A stretch of 64,000 nucleotides of DNA from Macrobrachium rosenbergii (GCF_040412425.1 NC_089742.1:75127625-75191624); one strand, 5' to 3'. Counted from the stretch's first letter, positions 22,839 to 34,229 are shown. Notes: generated by a model not told the origin, from the letters alone. A program made the numbers and translations.

Positions 22839-23811
22839 GATATTATGTGAGCTGTAATTATAATTTTACAAAAATAAAAAAATATTAGAAAAAATACTTA
22901 TAACTTGGTAAAATTAGCATATTTTTATGACCATCTTTTCAAGAGAAGGGCCGCACAGGTTTGGTGCTATTCACTTTCAACTTCCCTTGGAAGATACAGA
23001 AAATTTTTTTAGAATTTTATTCACATATCATGTGCATATGCAAATCTTCCTCTTTCCATGGATTTTTTTTTTAATTGGCCATCCTTATATTTAGCCCAGT
23101 CTAGTGGCATGCTCAATATATATTTAGCCTGGACTGTGAGGGTTAAATCTAGTTAACGCCATCCATAATTTTGCCACACAGTTGAATTTGGAAGTAATTG
23201 CCCGATTAATTATTACAATGAGAAGCTGTGGCAAAACTGAAGACTATTACTGTGCCCTTATGGCAATTTGGGAGCCATGTTAGTACCAGGCCCATGAAGA
23301 TGAATGTGAAAACATAAACAAAAGACATAAACATAAGAAAAGGTGCTAGGCTTAATATCCTGGTCGGCAACTAGCAAGAACCCAGCTGTGGTAGCATTCT
23401 TGTTTTCTTGAAGCTGTACCTTTACAGTCAAGTTAGGCAAAGTAAGAGGACCAAGCCACTACGGTTAGGTTAGGTTAGGCTATTTGGGCAAGTCACAGTA
23501 AGGTAAGGGAATGTCAGTAATCCTACAGTTTAGGGGCCCAAATTCACTGCTCTGCAAAGAGAAGTATATTAACTACAAAATAAGCAATTTATCTGCTTAC
23601 AGAAGCAGAGATTGTAAAAAAACAAGGGAAAAATTAGCAGTTTAGCTGCTTACTGAAGCAGAGATTTATGATTTTCTTAAAATTCTATGGGTCTGTATCC
23701 ACTAAGGCATGTTTTTCTTTATTTATGTTCTCCCTTTATTACCTTTGGTTTTTCTACAATCTCTGCTTCTGTAAGCAGATAAAATACGAATTTTTTTGGA
23801 ATTACTATGAG
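22839..23811. other. Non-coding stretch with a small inverted repeat
   Basis: TCTGCTTACAGAAGCAGAGA at about 23593 is repeated inverted at about 23760, and a partial copy lies near 23650. A short telomere-like GGTTAGGTTAGGTTAGG run is at 23464-23480. No exon or element end was identified. Confidence 0.45.
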
Positions 23812-24605
23812 GTTGATCCACATCGGGTATTACCTTGGAAATTGACTTTTCATATCATATTGTGGTTGTTTATTAACAATTTACCATTACTTTGGCGATC
23901 AACTGTAATTAACATATAATTAACATCAGAACTTATACCTTTTTGCATGCTGGCCATCCTGGAATGCTATTGCGCATGCACAGTGTTATGGGGAAGGTTT
24001 TGGTAAAAAGTGTAGTTTCCTCCAATGGATGGGTCCACCCCTGGTTAAGTAACACTGTTATGTTAGGTTAAGTTAAATGGGTTAGGTTAGTATAGTTCCT
24101 TATATAATACGTTTCCTTAACCAATCCCTTCTTGAATATAGCCTAGGGCTCCCTAATGACTTACACATACGCAGAACCATACCATAACAACATGGCAGTC
24201 TGTGCAGAGTTACCCTGAAGTTTTACCATTTTTCAGTATTTCTAAGTAACAGCTCCACACACACTATATGGAACGGTTCCGCAAACACACAAGTCATCAG
24301 GGAGCCATAGCCTATGTTTAAGAAGGGACTGGCTAAGGAAACCTATTATACCCTAACCTAACCTAACCTAGCAGGCCGTGTTACTTAGTGACTCTACTTT
24401 TTACCAAAAGCTCCCCTGTAACACTGCGCATGCTCAATAGCATTCCAGGAAGGCCATAGTACAACTTCTGAGTTATTTACAAATTAATTACAGTCAAATG
24501 ACAAAAAAGTAAAGGTAAACTCTCAATAAGCAACCAAAATACTAAAGAAAACGTCAATTTCCAAGGAAATACCTGATGCAGAGCACTTACTTAGATCTAC
24601 CATTA
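23812..24605. repeat. Large palindrome (foldback), arms ~380 bp
   Basis: The left arm (about 23812-24195) pairs with the reverse complement of about 24226-24605. Matching blocks include CCTTGGAAATTGACTTTTC with CCTTGGAAATTGACGTTTTC, CTGGAATGCTATTGCGCATG with CTGGAATGCTATTGAGCATG, TTTGGTAAAAAGT in both, and GGCTCCCTAATGACTTACAC with GGCTCCCTGATGACTTGTGT. The spacer is ~30 bp. Both arms contain TTAGG-like runs (24065-24090 and CCTAACCTAACCTAACC near 24355-24375). A third, direct partial copy of the arm lies at about 24690-24775 (TTTTTTGGTTGCTAATTATG). No coding potential. Confidence 0.85.
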
Positions 24606-25029
24606 TTTTCATTGTTTTCCATGATTCAATGGTAGAAATATATAGTAGCTCCGCAGCGGCGACAGCACTATAACTTGACTTTTTCTACAGTTTTTTGGTT
24701 GCTAATTATGAATTTACCTTTTATTTTTGGCACTCGAGTCTAATTAACTTGTAATTAACCCCAGAAGTCCATCCAACAAGGGCTTTCCATATGCAATCTT
24801 CACAAGACAGAGCACGGGTGCGTCTGTTTCGAACAGTTCATATCCTGTCCGGCAAGTGCAATAACTTATTAATGTATGGGTACCCAACCGCCCCCTGGGC
24901 CAGTACTAAACACGACGAAGGGACATTCCATTTGGCCGACAATAAAAAGATGCACCGCCAGTATTAGAACCCCTAAAATGTAGAAAAAACCAGTTGAAAA
25001 GGTAAAAAAAGGCGCAGAGCTAATATATA

Positions 25030-25085
25030 AAATTACCCAGCAGAGTGCTAGCCGAGAACTCTACCAATTAGTCCAACGAGGAACT
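25030..25085 (-). mobile_element. tRNA-derived SINE head fragment (A-box side)
   Basis: The minus strand reads TCGTTGGACTAATTGGTAGA followed by GTTCTCGGCTAGCACTCT, resembling a tRNA 5' half with an A box. No B box follows, so it is a truncated SINE head or tRNA-like relic, not a working tRNA gene. Confidence 0.5.
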
Positions 25086-25442
25086 TCGTTGCTCACTCAA
25101 TTTTGTTCACTGCCCCTACCTCCAAAACCCCATTTCCCGCTGGCCCAAGGCACATTAAGCTATTTAGACACAAAATGGGGTGTGTAGAGGGTTCGCCTAA
25201 CCATGCTCTGTCGGAAACCAACGAATACCGGTAGGCCTAAACCGTAACAAATTCGTCAATTAGTCTCTTCGCCTCTTTTAGAATTGACAACTCTATTGAA
25301 ACTATTTACCAATAAGGTCTTAAAAGGCATGGGGCAAATGTAAGCATACATGAGGCTACTACCGCCGCAAGTCAAGGCGTGGGTAGCCTATAGGCCTAAC
25401 TAGTTGCAGTGGCATCGGCTGCCCCCGAGACATTCGACTTAC

Positions 25443-25585
25443 ATGGTAGGATACAATCTGATGTCTTCTATTTTCCCCAAGAAGCCGAACAGCGTCGACA
25501 TCTGATCCTTTGTGGCTTGGGGCGCAATGTTTGATATTTGCACAACTCTCGTTTTCGACTTCATACTGGTCTTCTCCGAATACAT
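25443..25585 (-). CDS. SREK1: SREK1 homologue, first coding exon (start of RRM)
   Basis: SREK1 is a nuclear SR-related splicing regulator with an N-terminal RNA-recognition motif. The exon starts at an ATG (25583-25585) directly preceded by an in-frame stop, giving a short leader MYSEKTSMKSKTR. It continues VVQISNIAPQATKDQMSTLF and GFLGKIEDIRLYP, very close to what I know of the start of the vertebrate SREK1 RRM (RNP2-like VQISNI, then the TLFGFLGKI helix). It ends at a consensus donor, AT|GTAAGT, after 47 codons plus two bases (phase 2). The second ATG eight codons in is an alternative start. Downstream exons should lie at lower coordinates but were not found; introns may be long, or they lie beyond the window. 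No damage is visible, so this looks like a live host exon. Confidence 0.75.
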
Positions 25586-26350
25586 CTAGGATTCGCACTT
25601 TTTTGGTTAGCTACGCCACGCTCTGCCTTCTAAACTGTAAACAAAACGGTACCACCAGCTTTCGGCAGCGGTGCCGAACTGGTGCAGTTTATTGACACGA
25701 TAGTTGTCTTTTAATTTTATAAAAGACAATAAATACGTGGATTCACATCAATAGAACAATGAAATCAATCTTTTTCTATGGTGTTATAAACTCAGAATTT
25801 GAAGAACATTTTCTGATTACTAAATAACGCCAAACGAGTAGCTAACGCGAATGTAAATAGAGATCATTCAGCTAACCGAATGCAACTGTTTTGATAGTTC
25901 TGTAGTTTCATTGCCTTCGTTAAATGAAATAGTTAGGAGAGAAGAAATTTATAACATAAAATAAAAAATCGAATAAAGCAAATACGGAACGAGGAGAAAG
26001 AAAAATATGAAGGATTACTGCCGGAGTATGAGAAAATATGCGTGCTTGACGCTAGGTTTCCCAGAGAACCAAGAGATTAAACAAGGATAAAACCGAATCA
26101 CACTAATGTTGAAGGCTGGAAGCCCGAACTATATGAGGAAAAGTGAAGAAATGCTTAAGAAGTCTGAAGAAAGCACCTGGGCAAGGTGGCAAGATGCCAG
26201 AATTGTATAAAGGTTTAAGAAAGAAAGATAAAGTATAAATATTCTAAAATGTATTTAAAAATAGAAATGTTTACGAAAAAAAGTAGCCAAGTGAATGGAA
26301 AAAATAAAAAACGAAAATACGAAACCCACGGTAAAGTTAAGTATACCCTA
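25586..26350. other. Region upstream of the SREK1-like exon
   Basis: Should include the 5' untranslated region and promoter of the minus-strand gene. No TATA box or other core promoter element could be assigned with confidence. Beyond 25.7 kb the sequence is AT-rich with no recognised feature. Confidence 0.35.
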
Positions 26351-26354
26351 GATT

Positions 26355-26575
26355 TACCAGACCACTGAGCTGATTAACAGCTCTCCTAGGGCTGGCCCGA
26401 AGGATTAGACTTATTTTACGTGGCTAAGAACCAATTGGTTACTTAGCAACGGGACCTACAGCTTATTGTGGAATCCGAACCACAGTAGGCTATAGCGAGA
26501 AATTAATTTCTATCACCAGAAATAAATTCCTCTCACTCTTCATCAGCCGGCCGCGGGAATTGAACTCCCACGGTA
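26355..26575 (-). mobile_element. tRNA-derived SINE, minus orientation
   Basis: The minus strand carries GGGAGTTCAATTCCCGCGG, a B-box-like motif, near its start (26545-26575). The following ~190-bp body, with plus-strand blocks CCAATTGGTTACTTAGCAAC and GGGCTGGCCCGAAGGATTAG, is of a type common in decapod genomes as far as I recall. The A-box side is missing. Confidence 0.6.
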
Positions 26576-26689
26576 AAAGATATGTCACTAGCTCTAACAA
26601 ATATTTCATACAAGGTATTCATGTCATTAATAGCAGAGAGAACAGAACAACATCTTAGGGCAAATGAGGAAGTGAATTGTGGAATAAAA

Positions 26690-26905
26690 AAATCTTGGCC
26701 AAAGGTCAAGTACTGGGACCCAAGAGGCCATTCAGTGCTGAAAAGTAGACTGAGAGTAAAAAGGTTAAAGGTGAAACAGGGCAAAACCTTACAGTTGCGC
26801 TGTTAACCAACTGTTAGGAGAGTGTGGAAAGAAGAAGGGACGCTGCAAAAACTTTAAGTAATGCCCACAGTGCACTGCGTGAGGTGCACTGACAACACCA
26901 TGCAC
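26690..26905. mobile_element. Dispersed repeat, copy 1 (related to 41228-41500)
   Basis: Shares with 41228-41500 the blocks AACTGTTAGGAGAGTGTGGA (there AATTGTTAGGAGAGGGTGGA), GGACGCTGCAAA, TAAGTAATGC and GCACTGCGTGAGGTG. Partial copy; no coding frame. Likely a short interspersed element, class not determined. Confidence 0.6.
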
Positions 26906-26993
26906 CTATAGCTACGCATAGCGCCTACGTGAAACACAAATGATATAGAAAAGCAAGTATGGGTCTCAACGTGACTGACGCACTATGACTTGG

Positions 26994-27890
26994 CATGGAG
27001 AGTATACCTGGAGTTGCGATCTCTATACCAGACCAGTGCTACGTAGTTCAGTGGTCTTCCACCAGGCAGGCGCTGCAAAGCCTTGCAGCCATCTTTAAAG
27101 GTCTGGTAACCCGCAAATTGAATAGGGGCTTGGTGCAATTGTGAATTTTTTAATCATTAATGCTTAATAATTAGCGAATGTTTAGGGTTTAGTGAATGTT
27201 TAGTGTGTAAGCAATCAGCGAATGTTTAGTGAGTGTTTAGGTTTTAGTGAGTGCTTAGGGTTTAGTGAATGTTTAATGGATGTTAGTGTATAGTGAATGT
27301 TTAGTGTGTAAGTATTAAGTAAATGTTTAGTGGGTGTTTAGGGTTTAATGAATGTTTTGTGAATGTTAGTGTTTAGTGAATGTTTAGTAAGTATTCAGTG
27401 AATGCTTAGTGAGTGTTTAGTGAATGTCTAGTGAAAACTAGCATTCAGTGAATGTTTAGTGCATAAGTGTTTAGTGAGTGTTTAATGAGTGATTAGTGAA
27501 TGTTTATTGACTGTGTTTAATGAATGTTTAGGGATTTAATGAGCATTTAGGGTTTAGTGAGTATTTAGCGTTTAATGAGTGTTTAGGGTTTAGAGAATGT
27601 TAGTGTATAGTGAGTGCTTAGTGAATGTTTAGTGAGTGTTTAGTGAATAGTGAGTACTTGGCGAATGTTTACTGTATAGTGAGCACTTAGTGAACGTTTA
27701 ACGTTTAATGAATGTTTAGGATTAAGTGTTTAGTGAATGTTTGCTGAATGTTTGGGATACAGTGAATATTTAATGTTTTATGAGTGTTTAGTGTATAGTG
27801 AGTGCCTAGTGAGTGTTTAGTGTTACTGAATGTGAGTATAAGTAAGTGTGAGTGTTTAGTGAGTGTGAGTGTATAGTAAGTGTTTGTGTT
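26994..27890. repeat. TTTAGTGA-type minisatellite 1 with leader
   Basis: A ~165-bp leader (26994-27160) with AGCCATCTTTAAAGGTCTGG and CACAAATTGA-like blocks runs into ~730 bp of short degenerate repeats built from GTGTTTAGTGAGT and AATGTTTAGTGAATG, roughly 10-14 bp per unit. The same leader plus repeat combination recurs at 32553-33985 in the same orientation. Frames through the array are repeat translation only. Confidence 0.85.
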
Positions 27891-29205
27891 AGATCCCTTG
27901 CTTGAGGGTACAAACAGGCATTTTTCCTCTTTTTTGTTCACTTTCCCATTTTTTGAAGGTGCATAGGACAGGCTGATATGAAAGCAAATGTTCCGTAGTG
28001 GATTAACAGGAAAACATCTTTTTCTTTACCAAAAGTATGGCCAGAGGCAGAATAGAGCCAGCGATGCAGATTAAGAGAAAGAACACCTGGCACTGGCGTA
28101 TAGGGGAATGACACTAATCCCTGACTGAGGTCTGATGAGGCCCTGACTGATGGAACGAGGCAGACACAAAGCTGGACACGAGCGAGACACATCTCCCCCT
28201 TTCATTCCCACCTCCTTCAGAGAGCCATGCCCCTACCACATGGTCCTATCATGTAGGGGGCCTTAGTATTCTTACCAGTGAAGCCCTTAGCCCTCCTAAA
28301 CAGCCATTATCCTCACTGAAGCCACCTCTTCTATAAGGTAAAGTGATCTGTTGCAAAGGTTCTTCCATTCCGTCACACTGTTTTAATTCTCGTACTAAAC
28401 TTCCTATTTTCGTTTCTAAGTGCCAGTATTTCCATATCAACCTTGCCTTGTTAGGGCAGTGTTATGTAAATACCTTTGTTTGAATTATTACATAAAATAG
28501 TGTTGTAAAGACGTCAGATGTCTCTTCATTTTGCATCAATCACGTTCAGCATCACACTTATTAACATGGCAAGAATCTCATGTAAATATTCATGTGTAGA
28601 GTTTCCTGGCCTTTCCGCCGATATATATTTTATCATTGTACGTATATTATGACTCTTAAAATTGCCATTTGTTTGACTGTCAACAAACACAAATTGCTCA
28701 GAGTGCGGGTCATGGCAATCGGAGGTCGGGCACTACGTTTCCGTCCGCACTCTGCTATGTATACCTGAGCCCAGGTGAATAAGGCCTTACGGGCTGCCCT
28801 AGAAGCAAGAGCCCGTGCTGGCACAAGGCCAGCTAAATCTAAAACAACTAAATAAGGCCAGCTTAATCAAAAACAACAACAAGTGAATCAAGTGTTCCCA
28901 GTTATAATTAACCTCTCAGGCCTTGCCTGCCTGATTAGTTCATTTCATCTTCTGATAGCTCACTTACTGTAAATACATGTAATCTTAAACTTACCCTAAC
29001 GTGTTTACTTACAACTACCTTGAGAGCAGAACCCTCAGCTCAGTTAAAATTCCCCCTTTTTCCTTGTTTTTTTTTTTTTTTTTACAATTTCCAGAATCAA
29101 CAGCAGTCAGATTTTATATAAATATCTAGCTAAGTAACGAAATAATTTATTTAGAGTCTATAACTGGGTCATGCTAAGCATTTCCCCAGGTTAAATTGTA
29201 AATAA

Positions 29206-29208
<3 letters not shown>
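27891..29208. other. Non-coding stretch, no supported feature
   Basis: Contains a T-run at 29068-29083. The part 28440-28900 has an LTR-like base composition but no matching partner or TG/CA ends could be fixed. No coding frame is credible. Confidence 0.35.

Positions 29209-29299
<91 letters not shown>
29209..29299. repeat. (TA)n microsatellite
   Basis: About 45 uninterrupted TA units. Confidence 0.95.
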
Positions 29300-29300
<1 letters not shown>

Positions 29301-29317
29301 CTCTATCAAAGGGGCAT

Positions 29318-29520
29318 CCAGGAAAAGACATACCTATGTCATATCACACTTTATTATTGCCGACGGCATTTAACAATGTCACATTGCAATATCAAGGCTA
29401 AACTGAGCTAAAAAGAAGTGTCTTTTTAGCTCAGTTTAGCCATAATGATGTAATGCGACATTGCTAAATAATAAACTGTGATATGATATACATATGTCTG
29501 TTCCTAAATGGCCCCCCTTG
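29318..29520. mobile_element. Hairpin MITE-like element (~200 bp)
   Basis: Two ~95-bp arms meet at a short centre: GGCTAAACTGAGCTAAAAAG on the left and CTTTTTAGCTCAGTTTAGCC on the right. Outer parts also pair (AGACATACCTATGTCATATC with GATATACATATGTCTGTTCC, diverged). It directly follows the (TA)n array. Confidence 0.7.
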
Positions 29521-29957
29521 ATTGCAACTAAGAAGCCTACAGCTATATGACCTTTTACACATACACACATATATATACAGTATATGTGTGTATATGGATG
29601 AGTGAGCGTGAATACAAGCGTTTATATAAGGTAAAATGCCATTGCTTTATTAATTCCATTTTGTATGCATAGATATGAGGCTCTTAACCATTTTATTCAA
29701 TGGTTTATAAAGCAGATTTAATGAGAGACACCAATAGTTAAGTAATTTTTAGGTTTGGTCAGTATTTTTAGAGTCTAGATTCCGAGTCCATTTCTAAAAA
29801 CATGTACAAGAGACAAATTCTTTTCCTATGGAATCTTATTTCGCCTGAACTGAAGACTTCAACACTTTTCTCAAAACATATTTTGAAAATTTGTTTTTTC
29901 TCCCTTTTTTTGAAGAAGTAGAAGGAAAGGTACCATGTTTCCAGTATTGAAAAACGT

Positions 29958-30880
29958 TTGTGCACAATTGTTGGTTATGAATCTTTTTGGATCAGTGTTA
30001 TTGTTTATAAAGGGAGTTCAAAACTTGGACATGATATTGTTAAAAGTGTTTTCGGAGGACTAACTAGCCATCTACATGGAAAGGCCAATACGATTAAGTC
30101 TGCTCTCAGAAACTGGAAAAACCATTTTGAAACAGATGACACCATTCGGAAAGAAGAATTTCATATCCAAAAGAATGAGGATTTAGAGAAGGAGTTAATG
30201 AAAGCGGTCCTGTCTTGAAGAGCTTCGAAAAACACTTGTTGATGCTCAGGAAATGATAAGGAAAATTGAAAACAAAAATAAGGACCTTTCCTCGAATAAC
30301 AAATGCCTAAAGAAGAAAAATGAAGAGTGGGAGGATTCCATGATTAAGAAAGAAAAGGATATCGAACAACTGAAGGGCTTCCTCGCTCGCCAAGAAACAG
30401 AACTTGAAAAGAACAAAGGAAAAATACTCGAACTGGAAGATGAAAAAAATGTGAATGAGGTCTACATCGCCTATCTTGAGGAAAAGGTGAAGGCCCATGA
30501 AGCGGAGAGAAAGAAGATGAGGAAAGGGTTGGAAGGACGCCCGCGAGCCTAATACCAAGAAGTTCATGTTCCTCAAACAACAAATGGCGCTCTTGACAAG
30601 TCTTAGAAAAGAGGCCCAGAGGGATAATTTAGGTGCCCAGTCGAAGGTTCAAAAGCCGGACGATCGAAATCAATTGTCTCATCGAAGGAAAAACTCAGCG
30701 ACGGAAGAGGGAAAATTGGGTTCGTTCGAGAAGAGGCCCAAGAGATGAAGAACTGCTCTGCCGAACTGGAAAGTGGAAGGAAAAAGCGGAGGAAGTCCAG
30801 ACGAAGAAGAAACAAAGCAGGAGGAACAACCCCCCTCAAGTTAAGCAGAACTGTGGAGGATTCTGACTGGCCTCCTGTTG
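29958..30880 (+). pseudogene. Unrecognised coiled-coil protein, broken frame
   Basis: A helical protein is encoded across at least three frames. The first piece (29958-30218) ends with HIQKNEDLEKELMKAVLS and a stop. The second (30253-30552) is strongly coiled-coil, for example EWEDSMIKKEKDIEQLKGFL and LEEKVKAHEAERKKMRK, rich in Lys and Glu with hydrophobic residues at heptad spacing. A third, very basic stretch follows to about 30865 (SGRKKRRKSRRRRNKAGG). The segments read as one protein joined by frame changes near 30220 and 30555. I do not recognise the family. Could be a decayed gene copy or an exon of a host or mobile-element protein. No splice sites were evident. Confidence 0.45.
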
Positions 30881-31075
30881 ACTGCCATCTTGCGGGTCCT
30901 TTCGACGGGATCTGCTAGAGGATGGCCGTTGCCCACGGGAGTCCTCCCACACCCATTCTCTAGCCCGACCCTTTGAATGGGATCTGAAGACTGCAACGCC
31001 CCGGGGCACGACGCAACAGCATCAACAAACGGCCAGTCAAAATTCAGCCCACTAGTCCACCCAGCAACTGTAACC

Positions 31076-32081
31076 CTTCCCTTCAAGGCTGCCCTCAAGA
31101 GACTAGCGACCCTTGGGGGCTTTTAGGGCCCATCCTTGAAGTTCTTTGGCCCTCTCCTGGCCCACTTCCCCAGCCTGGCAGGATACCTGCCTTCCTCCAA
31201 GGAAGCAGCCTCTGGGTCGGACCCCTCCCTTCAAAGCCGCCCTCAAGAGACTGGCGAGCCTTGGGGGCTTTTGGGCCTCAACCTTGAAGTTCTTAGGCCC
31301 TCTCCAGGCCTGCTTCCCCAGCCTGGCAGGATACCTGCCTTCCTCCAAGGAAGCAGCCTCTGGGTCGGACCCCTCCCTTCAAAGCCGCCCTCAAGAGACT
31401 GGCGAGCCTTGGGGGCTTTTGGGCCTCATCCTTGAAGTTCTTGGGCCCTCTCCAGGCCTGCTTCCCCAGCCTGGCAGGATACCTGCCTTCCTCCAAGGAA
31501 GCAGCCTCTGGGTCGGACCCTTCCCTTCAAGGCTGCCCTCAAGAGACTGGCGAGCCTTGGGGGCTTTTGGGTCTCATCCTTGAAGTTCTTGGGCCCTCTC
31601 CAGGCCTGCTTCCTCAGCTGGCAGGATACCTGCCTTCCTCCGAGGAAGCAGCCTCTGGGTCGGACCCTTCCCTTCAAAGCTGCCCTCAAAAGACTGGCGA
31701 GCACTGGGGGCTTTTGGGCCTCATCCTTGAAGTTCTTAGGCCCTCTCCAGGCCCGCTTCCCCAGCCTGGCAGGATACCTGCCTTCCTCCGAGGAAGCAGC
31801 CTCTGGGTCGGACCCTTCCCTTCAAAGCTGCCCTCAAGAGACTGGCGAGCCTTGGGGGTTTTTGGGCCTCATACTTGAAGTTCTTGGGCCCTCTCCAGGC
31901 CTGCTTCCCCAGCCTGGCAGGATACCTGCCTTCCTCCGAGGATGCAGCCTCTGGGTCGGACCCTTCCCTTCAAAGCTGCCCTCAAAAGACTGGTGAGCCT
32001 TGGGGGCTTTTGGGGCCCATCCTTGAGGGGCTTGGGCCCCCTCCAGGCCCGCTTCCCCAGCCTGGCAGGATACCTGCCGCT
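31076..32081. repeat. 148-bp GC-rich minisatellite, ~6.7 units
   Basis: The marker TCTGGGTCGG starts at 31211, 31359, 31507, 31654, 31802 and 31950, i.e. spacing 148, 148, 147, 148, 148. Each unit carries CTTGGGGGCTTTTGGG, TCCTTGAAGTTCTT, CCCCAGCCTGGCAGGATACC and TTCCTCC-AGGAAGCAGCC. Units are highly similar, indicating recent expansion. Because 148 is not a multiple of three, long open frames pass through in several frames; these are a by-product of composition, not genes. Confidence 0.95.
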
Positions 32082-32552
32082 TTCTCATACCCAGCTTTTC
32101 AAATATGACACTTGCGCTCTCTGAAGGCTTCCAGACGATTTGAAGCATCTCAGAGATTGTTCCTGAAGACTTCGGAGTTCGCCGCATGTGTGAATGGCAT
32201 TTCTCTCGTTCTTCCAGGAGCTGGAGACTGAAGGATTCCAAAATGTCTTCAAGGAAAATCCCGAAGGTTTTAGATAATTTTAACATCATGTTTACCATCA
32301 CTTAGAGTCGTTGTTCTGACACATAAGTAGTTTATTTACTTGAACGAGTCATCTTCTATAATCTTATGGGATTCCTTCTTACTGATATAAACAGATATTG
32401 TGCAAGAAATCCAAAGCCTACATAGACTGGAGATTGTCCTGAAGCCATGGTAAGCCCCAGAAGCCTCTGGATTTCCCAGAAACCTTTGGAATTCCCAGAT
32501 TCCCTACTGTCACCCTGGGGATGACAAGAATGATCCAGACAAGATCAACCTG
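32082..32552. other. Non-coding spacer, no supported feature
   Basis: Unique-looking sequence between the 148-bp array and the second minisatellite leader. A minus frame (MMVNMMLKLSKTFGIFLEDI) enters the array and is not credible as a gene. Confidence 0.35.
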
Positions 32553-33985
32553 GAACATAGAGGGTATATATCTTGAGTTTCGATCTCTATACCAGTACTA
32601 TGTAGTTCGGTGGCCTTCCACCAGGGCAACGCTGCAAAGTTTTGCAGCCATCTTTAAAGGTCTGGTAACCCACAAATTGAACAGGGGCTTAGCACAATTG
32701 TGAATTTTTTTATCATTAATGTTTAATGAGTAAGTGTTTAGCGAATGTTTAGGGTTTAGTAAGTGTTTAGTGAATGTTTATGAGTAAGTGTTTAGTGAAT
32801 GTTTATGAGTAAGTGTTTAGTGAATGTTTATTGTGTAAGTATTCAGTGAATGTTTAGTGAGTATTTAGGGTTTAATGAATGTTTTGTGAATGTTAGTGAA
32901 TGTTTAGTGTGTAAGTACTCAGTGAAATTTTAGTGAGTGTTTAGGTTTTAGTGAATGGTCTATGAATGTTTAGTTTGTAAGTATTCAGTGAATGTTTAGT
33001 GAGTGTTAGGGTTTAGTGGATGTTTAGTGTGTAAGTGTTTAGTGAGTGTTTAGGGTTTAGTGAAGGTTTAATGCATGTTAGTGTTTAGTGAATGTTTAGT
33101 GTGTAAATATTCGGTGAATGTTTAATGTGTAAGTATTCAGTGAATGTGTAGTGAGTGTTTAGGGTTCAGTAAATGTTTTGTGAACGTTAGTGCTTAGTGT
33201 GTAAGCATTCAGTGAATGTTTAGGGTTTCTTGAATGTTTATTGTGTGTTTAGTGAGTGCTTAGGGTTTAGAGAATGTTATTGTTTAGTGAATATTTAGTG
33301 TGTAAGTATTCAGTGAATGTTTAGTGTGTAAGTATTCAGCAAATGTTCAGTGAGTGTTTAGGGATTAGTGAATGTTTTGTGAATGTTAATGTTTAGTGAT
33401 TGTCTTGTGAAAATTAGTGTTTAGTGAATGTTTAGTGTGTAAGTGTTTAGTGAGTGTTTAATGAGTGATTAGTGAATGTTCATTGACTGTTTAGTGTTTA
33501 ATGAGTGTTTATGGATTTAATGAGCATTTAGGGTTTAGTGAGTAGGCTATTTAGTGTTTAATGAGTGTTTAGGGTTTGGTGAGTGTTTAGTGTATAGTGA
33601 GTACTTAGCAAATGTTTAGTGTATAGTGTGTGCTTAGTGAATGCTTAGTGAGTGTTTAGTGTTTAATGAATGTTTAGGATTAAGTGAGTGTTTAGTGAAT
33701 GTTTACTGAATGTTTGGGGTACAGTGAGTATTTAGTGAGTGTTTAGTGTTTTATGAATGCTTAGTGAGCATTTAGTGTACAGTATAGTGAGTGCCTAGTG
33801 AGTATTGAGTATTCAGTGAGCATTTAGTGTTATTGAGTGTGAGTGTATGGTAAGTGTGAGTGTTTAGTGAGTGAGAGTGGATAGTAAGTGTGTGTGTCTA
33901 GTGAGTGTGAATTTATAGTAAGTGTGAGTGTTTAGTGAGTGTAAGTGCATTGTGTGTGTTAGTGTTTAGTGATTGTACATTACTG
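32553..33985. repeat. TTTAGTGA-type minisatellite 2 with leader
   Basis: Leader (32553-32715) matches that of 26994-27160: GATCTCTATACCAG, AGCCATCTTTAAAGGTCTGG, CACAAATTGAACAGGGGCTT, TGTGAATTTTTTTATCATTAA. It is followed by ~1.27 kb of GTGTTTAGTGAGT / AATGTTTAGTGTGTAAGTA units, with a GTAAGTATTCAGTGAATG variant repeated many times. Confidence 0.85.
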
Positions 33986-34157
33986 TTTAGCTAGTGTTTA
34001 GCAACTGTATGCAAAGAAAGTCCTGTAATTTACAGGAACCATTTATGCTAAACACTGCTTAGATCCAAGAGCAGATGCTTAGGCCTTGATCACAATGGTT
34101 GGAGTGCTTAGGCCAACCTGTTTTTGTAAGGTAATTTTCTCTGTGAAATTGGGTCAA

Positions 34158-34229
<72 letters not shown>

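Noticed and set aside
24059..24380. TTAGG-like runs as an interstitial telomere
   Set aside because: Only three to four imperfect units on each arm of a palindrome; too short to claim a telomeric array.
28440..28990. Possible solo LTR
   Set aside because: No TG/CA ends, target duplication or second copy could be fixed.
31136..31996. Several overlapping long open frames
   Set aside because: They follow the 148-bp tandem unit in shifting frames; stops are simply absent from the unit.
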